From Flavobacteriales bacterium (lineage in GTDB: Bacteria > Bacteroidota > Bacteroidia > Flavobacteriales_D > Crocinitomicaceae), in contig CANFRV010000026.1 in NCBI GenBank assembly GCA_947449575.1, positions 1-45,273 of the forward strand: a stretch of 45,273 bases of DNA, in the 5' to 3' direction. Of this stretch, positions 1-7,000 are shown in pieces. Under the pieces are notes generated by a model, which had not been told where the DNA came from, made no database searches, and saw only the letters and a program-made list of their open reading frames with translations. How positions within the stretch are numbered: the first letter of the stretch is position 1; each line of letters opens with the position of its first letter. The position numbers and the translations under genes are program-made.

Positions 1-18
1 CACTAGTGTCCGATAAAA
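1..18. repeat. IS left terminal inverted repeat
   Basis: The 18 bases CACTAGTGTCCGATAAAA are the exact reverse complement of 1386-1403. The outer 8 bases, CACTAGTG, are themselves a palindrome. The window starts exactly at this end. Confidence 0.93.
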
Positions 19-101
19 ATATGAATTAATCCTTTTACTCACAGAAATACTTTATTTTATTGGAACTTATTGATGAAATTGAAAAGTAAGCCCCCTACAT
101 T

Positions 102-1310
102 TTATGAACTACTAAATTTCAGTTGAAGTTGCGGATCGTATTCTGTGAGCCAGTCTCTCTCTGGATTTTCAAGAAATCTCAATAAATGAATGTAGTTGAA
201 CAAATGAAGTCTGCAGAAGCTCGCAAGATTTGAGAATGCCCATTTTCTTTTAATTTTCTTATGTATAACAGTGAGTAGCAAGTTGACAATCAGTGCGCAC
301 CAAATTTGTATTTTAATAGCGTTTTCATTGTCGCCAAGGAAAAATTTCAAAGGAAAGTTCTGTTTAAGTTGCTTAAAAAGTAGTTCAATTTGCCAACGTT
401 TCTTGTAAATCAATGCAATATGTCCTGCATTCATTCCATGGAGATTAGTTATGAACTCAAAGCATCGTTTGTTTTCATCGTCCCAGTATGCGATTTTCCT
501 GAGTTCAATAGTTTTTAGATATGCTCCATTTTCTTTAACGTCGACACGAATGATTTCATCTTTTAGAACACCGTCGTCGATGTATGCTGGAATGTCATTT
601 TCTTTAATCGACTCGTATGAAGCATTTGATTTTAAACGGGTAACGAAGAAAATTCCATTTTCTGTGAACTCATCAAAGGTTTTATAATCATTGTATCCTT
701 TGTCAAACACAGCGATTTTACCTTTCTCTAGTTGGAGGTGCTTCAAAAATTGTTTATCATGTGTGGTAGCAGAAGAGAACCAAATAAGTTTGGGGACTTT
801 ATCTTGTAAATTGATTTGTGTATGCACTTTGATACCTCCCTTTCTTTTGCCTGTGTTAGATTTTCTGCCAACACAACTCAAAATGTCTTTAAACAAGGAT
901 ATAGTGCTTGAATCGATTATTTCTAAACGATTTTCCCAAGCATAATATTGTCGGCTGTCCGAGATAATCGGGTGATATTCTTTGAGCAATAAATAATAAA
1001 CATCCTGGAACACTGAATGACTTCTCCTTTTGTTTGCATCACTTAAAGTACTTCTGTAAGGAATATTTTTTAATTGAAAATGATTCATCTTACCTTTTAG
1101 TCCAAGCATCGACGCTGCAACTTCACGCAATGACGTACAATGAGCAAATGTGGCAAACAACATACTTATCAAATGATCAGAGGTATCAAACTTCTTAACA
1201 TAGTGATCTGACATATGTTTTTTGCTGAGAGTTTTGATTTTATTCAAATCAAGTAAAGAAATCAGCTGTCCGAAAACGGACTGTCCAAAAAAATAGCTAC
1301 TTTTATTCAT
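102..1310 (-). CDS. IS4-family DDE transposase (N-terminal DUF4372-like domain)
   Basis: This 402-residue protein catalyses cut-and-paste movement of the surrounding element. The N-terminal 70 or so residues (FFGQSVFGQLISLL...) resemble the DUF4372 domain common in Bacteroidota IS4 transposases. The catalytic DDE core is visible: first Asp in IIDSSTISLF, second Asp in VFDKGYNDY, and the IS4 hallmark Y-(2)-R-(3)-E-(6)-K, seen in YKKRWQIELLFKQLK and supplying the catalytic Glu. Start is ATG and length is normal for the family, with no frameshift. It fills the element between the two inverted repeats. The exact IS name was not assigned. Confidence 0.94.
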   Translation of the reverse strand: MNKSSYFFGQSVFGQLISLLDLNKIKTLSKKHMSDHYVKKFDTSDHLISMLFATFAHCTSLREVAASMLGLKGKMNHFQLKNIPYRSTLSDANKRRSHSVFQDVYYLLLKEYHPIISDSRQYYAWENRLEIIDSSTISLFKDILSCVGRKSNTGKRKGGIKVHTQINLQDKVPKLIWFSSATTHDKQFLKHLQLEKGKIAVFDKGYNDYKTFDEFTENGIFFVTRLKSNASYESIKENDIPAYIDDGVLKDEIIRVDVKENGAYLKTIELRKIAYWDDENKRCFEFITNLHGMNAGHIALIYKKRWQIELLFKQLKQNFPLKFFLGDNENAIKIQIWCALIVNLLLTVIHKKIKRKWAFSNLASFCRLHLFNYIHLLRFLENPERDWLTEYDPQLQLKFSSS

Positions 1311-1341
1311 GTAATTTATGTTCGCAAAACCAAATTACATT

Positions 1342-1380
1342 AAAGTGGGAAATCTTTTAACGGAAATCCCGCTTTTTTTT
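1342..1380 (+). terminator. Hairpin plus T-run inside the IS, ahead of the transposase
   Basis: AAAGTGGGA (1342-1350) pairs with TCCCGCTTT (1367-1375) with one G-T pair, followed on the plus strand by eight T. It lies between the right inverted repeat and the transposase start. In minus-strand transcripts entering from gatC, the same dyad would fold just upstream of the transposase start. IS elements often use such structures to damp transposase synthesis from outside promoters; that role here is inference. Confidence 0.55.
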
Positions 1381-1385
1381 AAAAG

Positions 1386-1403
1386 TTTTATCGGACACTA
1401 GTG
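1386..1403. repeat. IS right terminal inverted repeat
   Basis: TTTTATCGGACACTAGTG matches the complement of bases 1-18 without mismatch. The match stops at base 1385 (G instead of the expected T), which fixes the repeat length at 18 bp. Confidence 0.93.
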
Positions 1404-1406
1404 GAA

Positions 1407-1697
1407 TTATTTATCTAAAACTTTTGGAATACGGAAATAATCAGAATCTTTTTTGGGAGCATTTTTCAATGCTTCCGATTGAGTAAGCGTTACTTTCGAA
1501 ACATCTTCACGCAATACATTTACAGATTCATTCATGAAAATTAATGGTTCCACATTTTCGGTGGGAAGATCTGAAAGTTTGTCCATAAACGAAATGATTT
1601 TTTCTAGATCCTGTTTAATAGCAATTTTTTTATCTCCTTCAAATTTTAATCTGGCAAGGTGAGCAATATGATCTACTATTTCATCTGTAATTTTCAT
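1407..1697 (-). CDS. gatC: Aspartyl/glutamyl-tRNA(Asn/Gln) amidotransferase subunit C
   Basis: GatC is the small scaffold subunit of the GatCAB amidotransferase, which converts Glu-tRNA(Gln) (and Asp-tRNA(Asn)) to the amidated form in the cytoplasm. The 96-residue product has the family pattern: an N-terminal helix with HIAHLARLKF, an acidic linker with LPTENVEPL, and the C-terminal ALKNAPKKDSDYFRIPKVL that ends almost every GatC. A longer frame upstream begins with GTG, but the ATG at 1697 gives the conserved N-terminus and sits 19 bases behind a -7 box, so it was chosen. asnS is present in this window, so the complex is probably needed mainly for Gln-tRNA (inference). gatA and gatB are not here. 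Confidence 0.93.
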   Translation of the reverse strand: MKITDEIVDHIAHLARLKFEGDKKIAIKQDLEKIISFMDKLSDLPTENVEPLIFMNESVNVLREDVSKVTLTQSEALKNAPKKDSDYFRIPKVLDK

Positions 1698-1716
1698 TCT
1701 GTCTATTTTTACATGG

Positions 1717-1724
1717 CAAAGATA
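1717..1724 (-). promoter_or_regulatory. Bacteroidota -7 box for gatC
   Basis: The minus strand reads TATCTTTG, an exact match to TAnnTTTG, 19 bases before the gatC ATG. No clear -33 TTTG was found at the usual distance. Confidence 0.55.
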
Positions 1725-1789
1725 AGAAAACACTATAGATTTTTTGACATCAGACCCTAGACAATTTAAAGTTATTTTCTGTATTTGTC

Positions 1790-2557
1790 TTAAAATCTTT
1801 TTTCGTCGTGTCTTTTATCTTGTAACAGTGGTTCATTAATTATATCAAAACATTTCTTCATTACTTCCTCTTCCGTTAAATTAGCAATTAATTCTGGACT
1901 TAAATAATCGTGCATATATACATTCACAATTCCGGGACGGGCACCTCCAAAGTAATTACTCGGATCAGAAAATAATTTATAACTATTTGTAAATGTTAGT
2001 GGTATGATGGGAATACATAGATTTTTTGCCAATTTAAAAGCCCCCTCTTTAAAAGGAGCCATTTGCGGTAAATTATCATCCGGAATTCCCCCTTCTGGAA
2101 AAATCATTAAAGACCATCCTTTTTTCACCATTTGTTTCGCTTGCACAAATGATTTTGCAGCTTTCATTTTGTTATTTCTAAAAACTGGAATGTGAAGTAG
2201 TTTAAAATAAGAGCCTAAAATAGGGTATTTTAACAATTCACTTTTTCCTAAAAAAACAAAGGGTGAGTGAGGTAAAATGGAATGCATTAAAAAAATATCT
2301 AAATAGGAAGAATGGTTGGAAATAATAATAAAAGGACCTTTTGGTAAAGGAGATTTTTTCACTTTTTTAACAAAATAAAATGAAAACAAACGAATACTCC
2401 AACTCCAGAGACAAAAAAAAGTGTGCGAATATTTTTTCCATGATTCTTTCATTAAGAGAACCCGGATAAAAGGATAGAGCACTAATCCAAAGATTATAAA
2501 AACTATTGCCACATATACCTTCCAAAGGATAGAAAAAACGGATAAAAAATACTTCAC
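1790..2557 (-). CDS. plsC: 1-acyl-sn-glycerol-3-phosphate acyltransferase (PlsC/LPLAT family)
   Basis: This membrane-bound acyltransferase transfers an acyl chain to a lysophospholipid such as lysophosphatidate in phospholipid synthesis. The 255-residue protein has two hydrophobic N-terminal segments (residues about 5-36 and 46-62), then the catalytic HX4D motif (NHSSYLD, His82/Asp87) and the substrate-binding FPEGG (153-157), both diagnostic. The start is GTG; the in-frame codons upstream include a stop, so no ATG start is available. The minus strand shows TATTTTTG only four bases before the GTG, which would give an almost leaderless mRNA. It is divergent from trpS. Exact acyl acceptor is unknown; Bacteroidota carry several paralogues, and ornithine-lipid synthesis is an alternative. 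Confidence 0.88.
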   Translation of the reverse strand: MKYFLSVFSILWKVYVAIVFIIFGLVLYPFIRVLLMKESWKKYSHTFFCLWSWSIRLFSFYFVKKVKKSPLPKGPFIIISNHSSYLDIFLMHSILPHSPFVFLGKSELLKYPILGSYFKLLHIPVFRNNKMKAAKSFVQAKQMVKKGWSLMIFPEGGIPDDNLPQMAPFKEGAFKLAKNLCIPIIPLTFTNSYKLFSDPSNYFGGARPGIVNVYMHDYLSPELIANLTEEEVMKKCFDIINEPLLQDKRHDEKRF

Positions 2558-2681
2558 TAATCAAAAATACAAAAACAACTCGAAATTTCTTAGTATTATT
2601 TGCACAAAAGTTACTTGTTGCTGAATCATTAAAAAAATCAATTAAAAATAATTACTTTCGTAATCAAAATTCTTTATCTCA

Positions 2682-3653
2682 ATGGCACGTATTCTTACCG
2701 GAGTTCAAAGTACAGGAACACCACATTTAGGAAATTTATTAGGCGCAATTATTCCAGCTGTAGAAATGGCTAATAATCCTGAAAATGAGGCGTTTATTTT
2801 TATAGCTGATTTACATTCATTGACTCAAATTAAAGATCGTGAAACAATGATGACAAACACCTATTCAACGGCGGCAACTTGGTTAGCGTGTGGAATAGAT
2901 CCTTCAAAAACCGTTTTTTATCGTCAAAGTGATATTCCAGAGGTCACTGAATTAATGTGGTATTTATTGAGCTTTTACCCATATCAGAGGTTAACATTGG
3001 CACATGGATTTAAAGATAAAGGCGACCGACTAGATGATGTCAATTCAGGTTTATTTACCTATCCCATGCTTATGGCTGCTGATATTTTGTTGTATGATGC
3101 TGAAATAGTTCCGGTAGGCAAAGACCAGCTTCAACATTTAGAAATGACGAGAGATGTCGCTTCAAGATTTAATAATAAAATGGGAGACACTTTTGTTCTT
3201 CCTCAGGAAAAAATTCAATCTGACACTCAACTTGTGCCAGGTACTGATGGTCTAAAAATGAGTAAGTCACGAAATAATTTTATTACGATTTTTCTGCCTG
3301 AAAAAGAATTAAAAAAGCAAGTAATGTCCATCGTTTCTGATAGCAAAGCACTTGAAGATGTCAAGGATCCTGAAAGTTGTATGATATTTGGCCTGTATAA
3401 ATTAATTGCTTCACCGATTGAAATTGAAAAAATGCGCACCCATTATTTGAGCGGCGGTTATGGATATGGGCATGCTAAGATAGAACTCTATGAATTAATT
3501 CTTAGAAAATTTGAAAAAGAACGCGCTATTTATTTTGAATTTATGGCAAATCCTTCCAAAATTGATGAACTACTTGCTATTGGTGCTGAGAAAGCAAGAA
3601 AAGTGGCAAAAAATGTGTTAGCGAGAGTTCGATCAAAAGTAGGTTATCTTTAA
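2682..3653 (+). CDS. trpS: Tryptophanyl-tRNA synthetase
   Basis: TrpS charges tRNA(Trp) with tryptophan in the cytoplasm. The 323-residue length is normal for the bacterial enzyme. Class I signatures are present: the HIGH-type motif as PHLGN (His15-Asn18) in the Rossmann fold, and KMSKS at 192-196. Indole-pocket and dimer features such as LMAADILLYDA and VPVGKDQLQH are conserved. The start ATG is followed at once by ILTGVQSTG, the family's normal first strand. It stands alone, divergent from plsC and about 120 bp before the next gene. Confidence 0.97.
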   Translation: MARILTGVQSTGTPHLGNLLGAIIPAVEMANNPENEAFIFIADLHSLTQIKDRETMMTNTYSTAATWLACGIDPSKTVFYRQSDIPEVTELMWYLLSFYPYQRLTLAHGFKDKGDRLDDVNSGLFTYPMLMAADILLYDAEIVPVGKDQLQHLEMTRDVASRFNNKMGDTFVLPQEKIQSDTQLVPGTDGLKMSKSRNNFITIFLPEKELKKQVMSIVSDSKALEDVKDPESCMIFGLYKLIASPIEIEKMRTHYLSGGYGYGHAKIELYELILRKFEKERAIYFEFMANPSKIDELLAIGAEKARKVAKNVLARVRSKVGYL

Positions 3654-3706
3654 ACAAAGAGAAGAATTAATTATAGTTGATTGATTCTGTTTATTACTAT
3701 TTATTA

Positions 3707-3718
3707 ACCATTAATGGT
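3707..3718. promoter_or_regulatory. 12-bp palindrome upstream of the peptide-binding lipoprotein promoter
   Basis: ACCATTAATGGT is a perfect palindrome, ending 6 bases before the -33 box of the next promoter. The position fits an operator or activator site. No cognate regulator is identifiable. Confidence 0.3.
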
Positions 3719-3724
3719 GAAAGA

Positions 3725-3756
3725 TTGACATCAACTTGATTTTTTTGCTATATTTG
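3725..3756 (+). promoter_or_regulatory. Bacteroidota sigma-A promoter for the family-5 binding lipoprotein
   Basis: TTG (3725-3727), a 21-base spacer and TATATTTG (3749-3756) fit the Bacteroidota consensus. The box falls within the first codons of a longer in-frame ORF, so it supports the downstream ATG at 3778 as the true start, with a leader of about 15-20 bases. Confidence 0.6.
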
Positions 3757-3777
3757 TTTGAACTAAATTTTGCTCGC

Positions 3778-5490
3778 ATGAGAAATTCAATTTTATATTT
3801 ACTAATCCTATTTTCATTTATCATTTCTTCTTGCGGAGGAGGAGCAGATGATACAAAAAAACTGAAAGCAGTTGGCGGTAAAATTTATGGCGGAGAATTT
3901 AGTTTTATGTCTACTGAAAAAATAGAATCATTATTTCCCGTTTCAGTATCAGATGTTTATTCTCATCGAATCATTTCACAAGTTTTTGAATCACTGTTGA
4001 AGATTGATGTTGCTACGATGAAAGTTATTCCAAATATTGCTGAATCTTTTACCGTAAGTGAAGATGCTCGAATCTTTACTTTTAAAATTAGAAAAGGAGT
4101 GATGTTCCATGATGATGCTTGTTTTGGAGGGAAAGGTAGAGAAGTAAATGCTGAGGATGTAAAGTTTTCTTTAGACATGGCTTGCTCGGGACTTGCATTA
4201 AATACAATTAGCTATTTACTAGTTAATAAAATTAAAGGTGCAAAGGAATTTAATTTAAATTCTAAAAAAACCTTACCTAAAGGGGGTGTTTCTGGAATAA
4301 AAGTTTTAGATCCTTCCACCGTTGAAATTCAACTTTCAGAACCATTTGTTGGATTTGATAAATTAATAACACACAATAGTTTGGGTATTTTCTCTAGAGA
4401 GGCGTATGAAAAATATGGTTCTGAGATTAATAAACATCCAGTGGGTACTGGGGCTTTTATGCTCGAAACATTTAATAATGACAGAATCGTTTTAAAAAGA
4501 AATCCTAACTATTGGAGAAAAGATGATTTTGGTAATAAATTACCTTTTTTAGATAAAGTAATATTAACCTATACGAAGGATAAAAAAAGTGAATTGTTAG
4601 CATTTAGAAATAAAAAAATTGATCTCGTTCTTGAAATTCCAGTGGAAGAGATAGAAAATGTGTTTGGATCATTAGAAGATGCACAAAATGGAAAAAATGT
4701 AAAGCACAAAGTAGAAACCGAATCTAATCTGCACATGGTATATATGGCTTTTGCTTGTGAAAGTGCAGAGTTCAAAGATGAGAGAGTTAGAAAAGCGTTT
4801 AATCTTGCCATTAATAGACAAAATATTGTAGATAATATTTTAGAAGGAGAAGGATATCCAGCTTTGAATGGCTTTGTTCCAAACATGGTTTCATATTCAA
4901 ATAGTAAAATTAAAGGTTTCCAATATAATCCAGAATTGGCAAAAACATTACTGGCGGATGCAGGATATAAAAATGGAGTGAATTTCCCGGCCCTAGAGAT
5001 TTATGTGAATACAAAAGAAGGGTCTAGTACTCACAAAATGTATAAAGCAATTGTCTCCGACATAAACTCAACATTAAATATCCAACTAAAAGTAAAATTG
5101 TGCACTATCAAAGAGAGAAATACTGAAATATTGTCTGGTAGAGCAAAACTATGGAAAGGAGGATGGGTTGCAGATTACCCTGATCCAGAAAATTTCTTGT
5201 GTTTATTTTACAGTCCAAACATTGATGAAAAAGGGGGAGCAATCAATAATTTCAAATTTAGAAATACTGAATTTGACTCCTATTTTCAAAAAGCTTTGAA
5301 GGAATTAAACAATGATAAAAGAAATGAATACCTAGCAAAATGCGACCAATTGGTCATTGATCATGCAGCAGCTGTCCCTATATTAACAGATGATTTAATA
5401 ATCATGGTAAATGTGCGGGTTAAAGATTTTAAAACCAATAACTTACAAGCCATGGATTTCTCAACGCTCTACATAAAAGAGCAGAGATAG
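3778..5490 (+). CDS. ABC transporter solute-binding lipoprotein, family 5 (peptide/OppA-like)
   Basis: Family-5 solute-binding proteins capture peptides or similar solutes and hand them to an ABC permease. The 570-residue product begins with a lipoprotein signal, the lipobox being ISSC with the acylated Cys at 19. The mature part shows the SBP_bac_5 pattern: PNIAESF, TFKIRKGVMFHDD, AEDVKFSLD, PVGTGAFML, LKRNPNYW, RVRKAFNLAINR and a C-terminal WVADYPDPENFL. The in-frame ATG at 3736 was rejected because it lies upstream of the -7 box and would bury the signal. No permease or ATPase gene is nearby, so it is an orphan. Ligand unknown; a di/oligopeptide is most likely. Confidence 0.88.
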   Translation: MRNSILYLLILFSFIISSCGGGADDTKKLKAVGGKIYGGEFSFMSTEKIESLFPVSVSDVYSHRIISQVFESLLKIDVATMKVIPNIAESFTVSEDARIFTFKIRKGVMFHDDACFGGKGREVNAEDVKFSLDMACSGLALNTISYLLVNKIKGAKEFNLNSKKTLPKGGVSGIKVLDPSTVEIQLSEPFVGFDKLITHNSLGIFSREAYEKYGSEINKHPVGTGAFMLETFNNDRIVLKRNPNYWRKDDFGNKLPFLDKVILTYTKDKKSELLAFRNKKIDLVLEIPVEEIENVFGSLEDAQNGKNVKHKVETESNLHMVYMAFACESAEFKDERVRKAFNLAINRQNIVDNILEGEGYPALNGFVPNMVSYSNSKIKGFQYNPELAKTLLADAGYKNGVNFPALEIYVNTKEGSSTHKMYKAIVSDINSTLNIQLKVKLCTIKERNTEILSGRAKLWKGGWVADYPDPENFLCLFYSPNIDEKGGAINNFKFRNTEFDSYFQKALKELNNDKRNEYLAKCDQLVIDHAAAVPILTDDLIIMVNVRVKDFKTNNLQAMDFSTLYIKEQR

Positions 5491-5511
5491 TAAATACCTC
5501 TGTTCTTTTTT
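5475..5511 (+). terminator. Rho-independent terminator overlapping the binding-protein stop codon
   Basis: AAAAGAGCAGAG (5475-5486) pairs with CTCTGTTCTTTT (5498-5509) with a single G-T pair, and a run of T follows. The stop codon TAG lies in the loop, so the last codons of the gene form the left arm. Confidence 0.75.
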
Positions 5512-5519
5512 CTATAAAA

Positions 5520-5550
5520 CTGAGTTCGACCGATATTTTATTGTCAAATC
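5520..5550. repeat. Dispersed intergenic repeat, copy A
   Basis: About 31 bases built around AGTTCGACCGATATTTTATT match 45058-45088 at about 25 of 31 positions. Both copies lie just behind a plus-strand terminator, between convergent genes. It is unlike anything else seen in the window. Confidence 0.35.
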
Positions 5551-5656
5551 GCTTATTTAAAAATCTTTTAAAGAGTAAAACGAAGTTAATGGTTTACATA
5601 ACTTCCCTTAAATTTTTACAATTAAAGAAGGAATTCTTTCTACCATTGAAAATGAT

Positions 5657-6922
5657 TTACAATCCTAATAAAACAGCATAAGGATCTTTGCTTCCAAAAA
5701 GCATTCTCTCTGGGTTTTCTAACATTTCTTTTACTTTCACTAGGAAACTAACAGATTCCTTTCCATCGATAATTCTGTGATCGTATGAAAGTGCTAGATA
5801 CATAATTGGACGAATCTCCACTTTTCCATTAATTGCCACTGGGCGGTCAACAATATTGTGCATTCCTAAAATAGCAGATTGTGGCGGATTGATAATTGGA
5901 GTAGATAACATCGATCCAAAAACACCTCCATTGGTGATAGTGAACGTTCCTCCAGTCATTTCATCTGGCGTGATTTTTCCATCTCTCGCTTTAATTGCCA
6001 ATCGTTTGATTTCTCTTTCGATTTCCGCCAAACTCATCTGTTCAGCATTACGAACAACAGGAACCATTAATCCTTTTGGCGAAGAAACAGCAACACCAAT
6101 ATCAGCATAATCATGGAAAACAACCTCATTTCCGTCAATCATTCCGTTCACAGCTGGGTATAAATTCAATGCTTCTGTTACCGCTTTTGTAAAAAATGAC
6201 ATGAATCCCAAATTAACATCATGATGTTTCGCGAAAGCATCTTTGTATTTTGCGCGTAAATCCATTATTGGCTTCATATCTACCTCATTAAAAGTAGTTA
6301 ACATAGCTGTAGTGTTTTTCACAGCAACTAATCGTTCAGCAATTTTGCGGCGCATCATGGACATTTTTTCACGTTTTTGTTCACGTGATCCACCCCAACC
6401 TTGCGCAGCATCTGCAGAAAATCCTGCGGCCATTGCTGCTACAACATCTTGCTTCGTTATGCGGCCATCTCTTCCTGATGCAGTTACTTTTGATGTATTA
6501 ATTCCATTTTCAGCAATTATTTTAGCTGCTGCCACAGATGGAGTTCCACTTGCATAAGAAGCGGATTTTTCGTTCACTGGATTTGGACTTGGAACCACGA
6601 CTGCCGCTACTGGAGCAACTGCCTGTTCAGTTTTTACATCCGCTACCTTTTCAGTTTTAGGAGTACTTCCCGCAGGACGAGCTGCAGAGGTGTCAATTAA
6701 ACAAACTACAGCACCTACTTTTACAGCATCACCTTCAGCCGCTTTTAAAGTGATAATACCACTTTCTTCTGCAGGCAATTCTAAAGTCGCTTTGTCAGAA
6801 TCTACTTCTGCAATAGCTTGATCTTTTTCTACGTAATCACCATCAGCTACTAACCATTGAGCAATTTCAACTTCTGAAATCGATTCACCTGGACTCGGAA
6901 CTTTCATTTCTAATACTGACAT
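5657..6922 (-). CDS. sucB: 2-oxoglutarate dehydrogenase E2, dihydrolipoyl succinyltransferase
   Basis: E2 core of the 2-oxoglutarate dehydrogenase complex; it moves the succinyl group from E1 to CoA in the TCA cycle. Domains in the 421-residue protein: an N-terminal lipoyl domain (about 2-76, lipoylated Lys44 in DSDKATLEL), an Ala/Pro/Val-rich linker, a subunit-binding domain (about 122-165, [10 protein letters not shown]...[11 protein letters not shown]) and the catalytic domain, with the active-site HRIIDG (His382, Asp386). A longer frame starting with TTG at 6991 is translated intergenic repeat, so the ATG at 6922 was chosen. It follows sucA by 78 bp in the same operon. The single lipoyl domain is usual for SucB. 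Confidence 0.96.
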   Translation of the reverse strand: MSVLEMKVPSPGESISEVEIAQWLVADGDYVEKDQAIAEVDSDKATLELPAEESGIITLKAAEGDAVKVGAVVCLIDTSAARPAGSTPKTEKVADVKTEQAVAPVAAVVVPSPNPVNEKSASYASGTPSVAAAKIIAENGINTSKVTASGRDGRITKQDVVAAMAAGFSADAAQGWGGSREQKREKMSMMRRKIAERLVAVKNTTAMLTTFNEVDMKPIMDLRAKYKDAFAKHHDVNLGFMSFFTKAVTEALNLYPAVNGMIDGNEVVFHDYADIGVAVSSPKGLMVPVVRNAEQMSLAEIEREIKRLAIKARDGKITPDEMTGGTFTITNGGVFGSMLSTPIINPPQSAILGMHNIVDRPVAINGKVEIRPIMYLALSYDHRIIDGKESVSFLVKVKEMLENPERMLFGSKDPYAVLLGL

Positions 6923-6966
6923 ATTGTATGTATTTTTAAACTCTATAATTTCTAAATTCTTATTGT

Positions 6967-6995
6967 CAATTTGCAATCTGCAATTTGTCAATTTG
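6967..6995. repeat. Heptamer tandem repeat between sucA and sucB
   Basis: Plus strand: CAATTTG, CAATCTG, CAATTTG, one extra T, then CAATTTG again. This is four copies of a 7-bp unit in the 78-bp sucA-sucB gap, starting 6 bp beyond the sucA stop. The remaining gap is plain AT-rich sequence. Confidence 0.75.
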
Positions 6996-7000
6996 TAATC

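Larger units (their letters stand above)
1..1403 (-). mobile_element. Complete IS4-family insertion sequence
   Basis: The element is 1403 bp, bounded by perfect 18-bp inverted repeats and filled by one full-length DDE transposase on the minus strand. It looks intact and potentially active. Its right end lies 3 bp past the gatC stop codon, so gatC is untouched, but any native gatC terminator has been displaced. gatC and the transposase point the same way, so gatC readthrough enters the element. The left flank is outside the window, so a target-site duplication cannot be checked. Family assignment rests on the transposase signature (see 102-1310). Confidence 0.93.

Noticed and set aside
451-945. 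Plus-strand open frames inside the IS
   Set aside because: They are shadows of the transposase on the opposite strand with no family features.
3736-3777. In-frame 5' extension of the binding lipoprotein (start at 3736)
   Set aside because: It would run through the -33/-7 promoter and bury the lipoprotein signal. The ATG at 3778 fits both.
6923-6991. N-terminal extension of SucB from a TTG codon
   Set aside because: It translates the heptamer repeat; the lipoyl domain begins right at the ATG at 6922.
6960-7000. Repeats between sucA and sucB as a CRISPR fragment
   Set aside because: Units are 7 bp with no spacers, and no cas genes are present.
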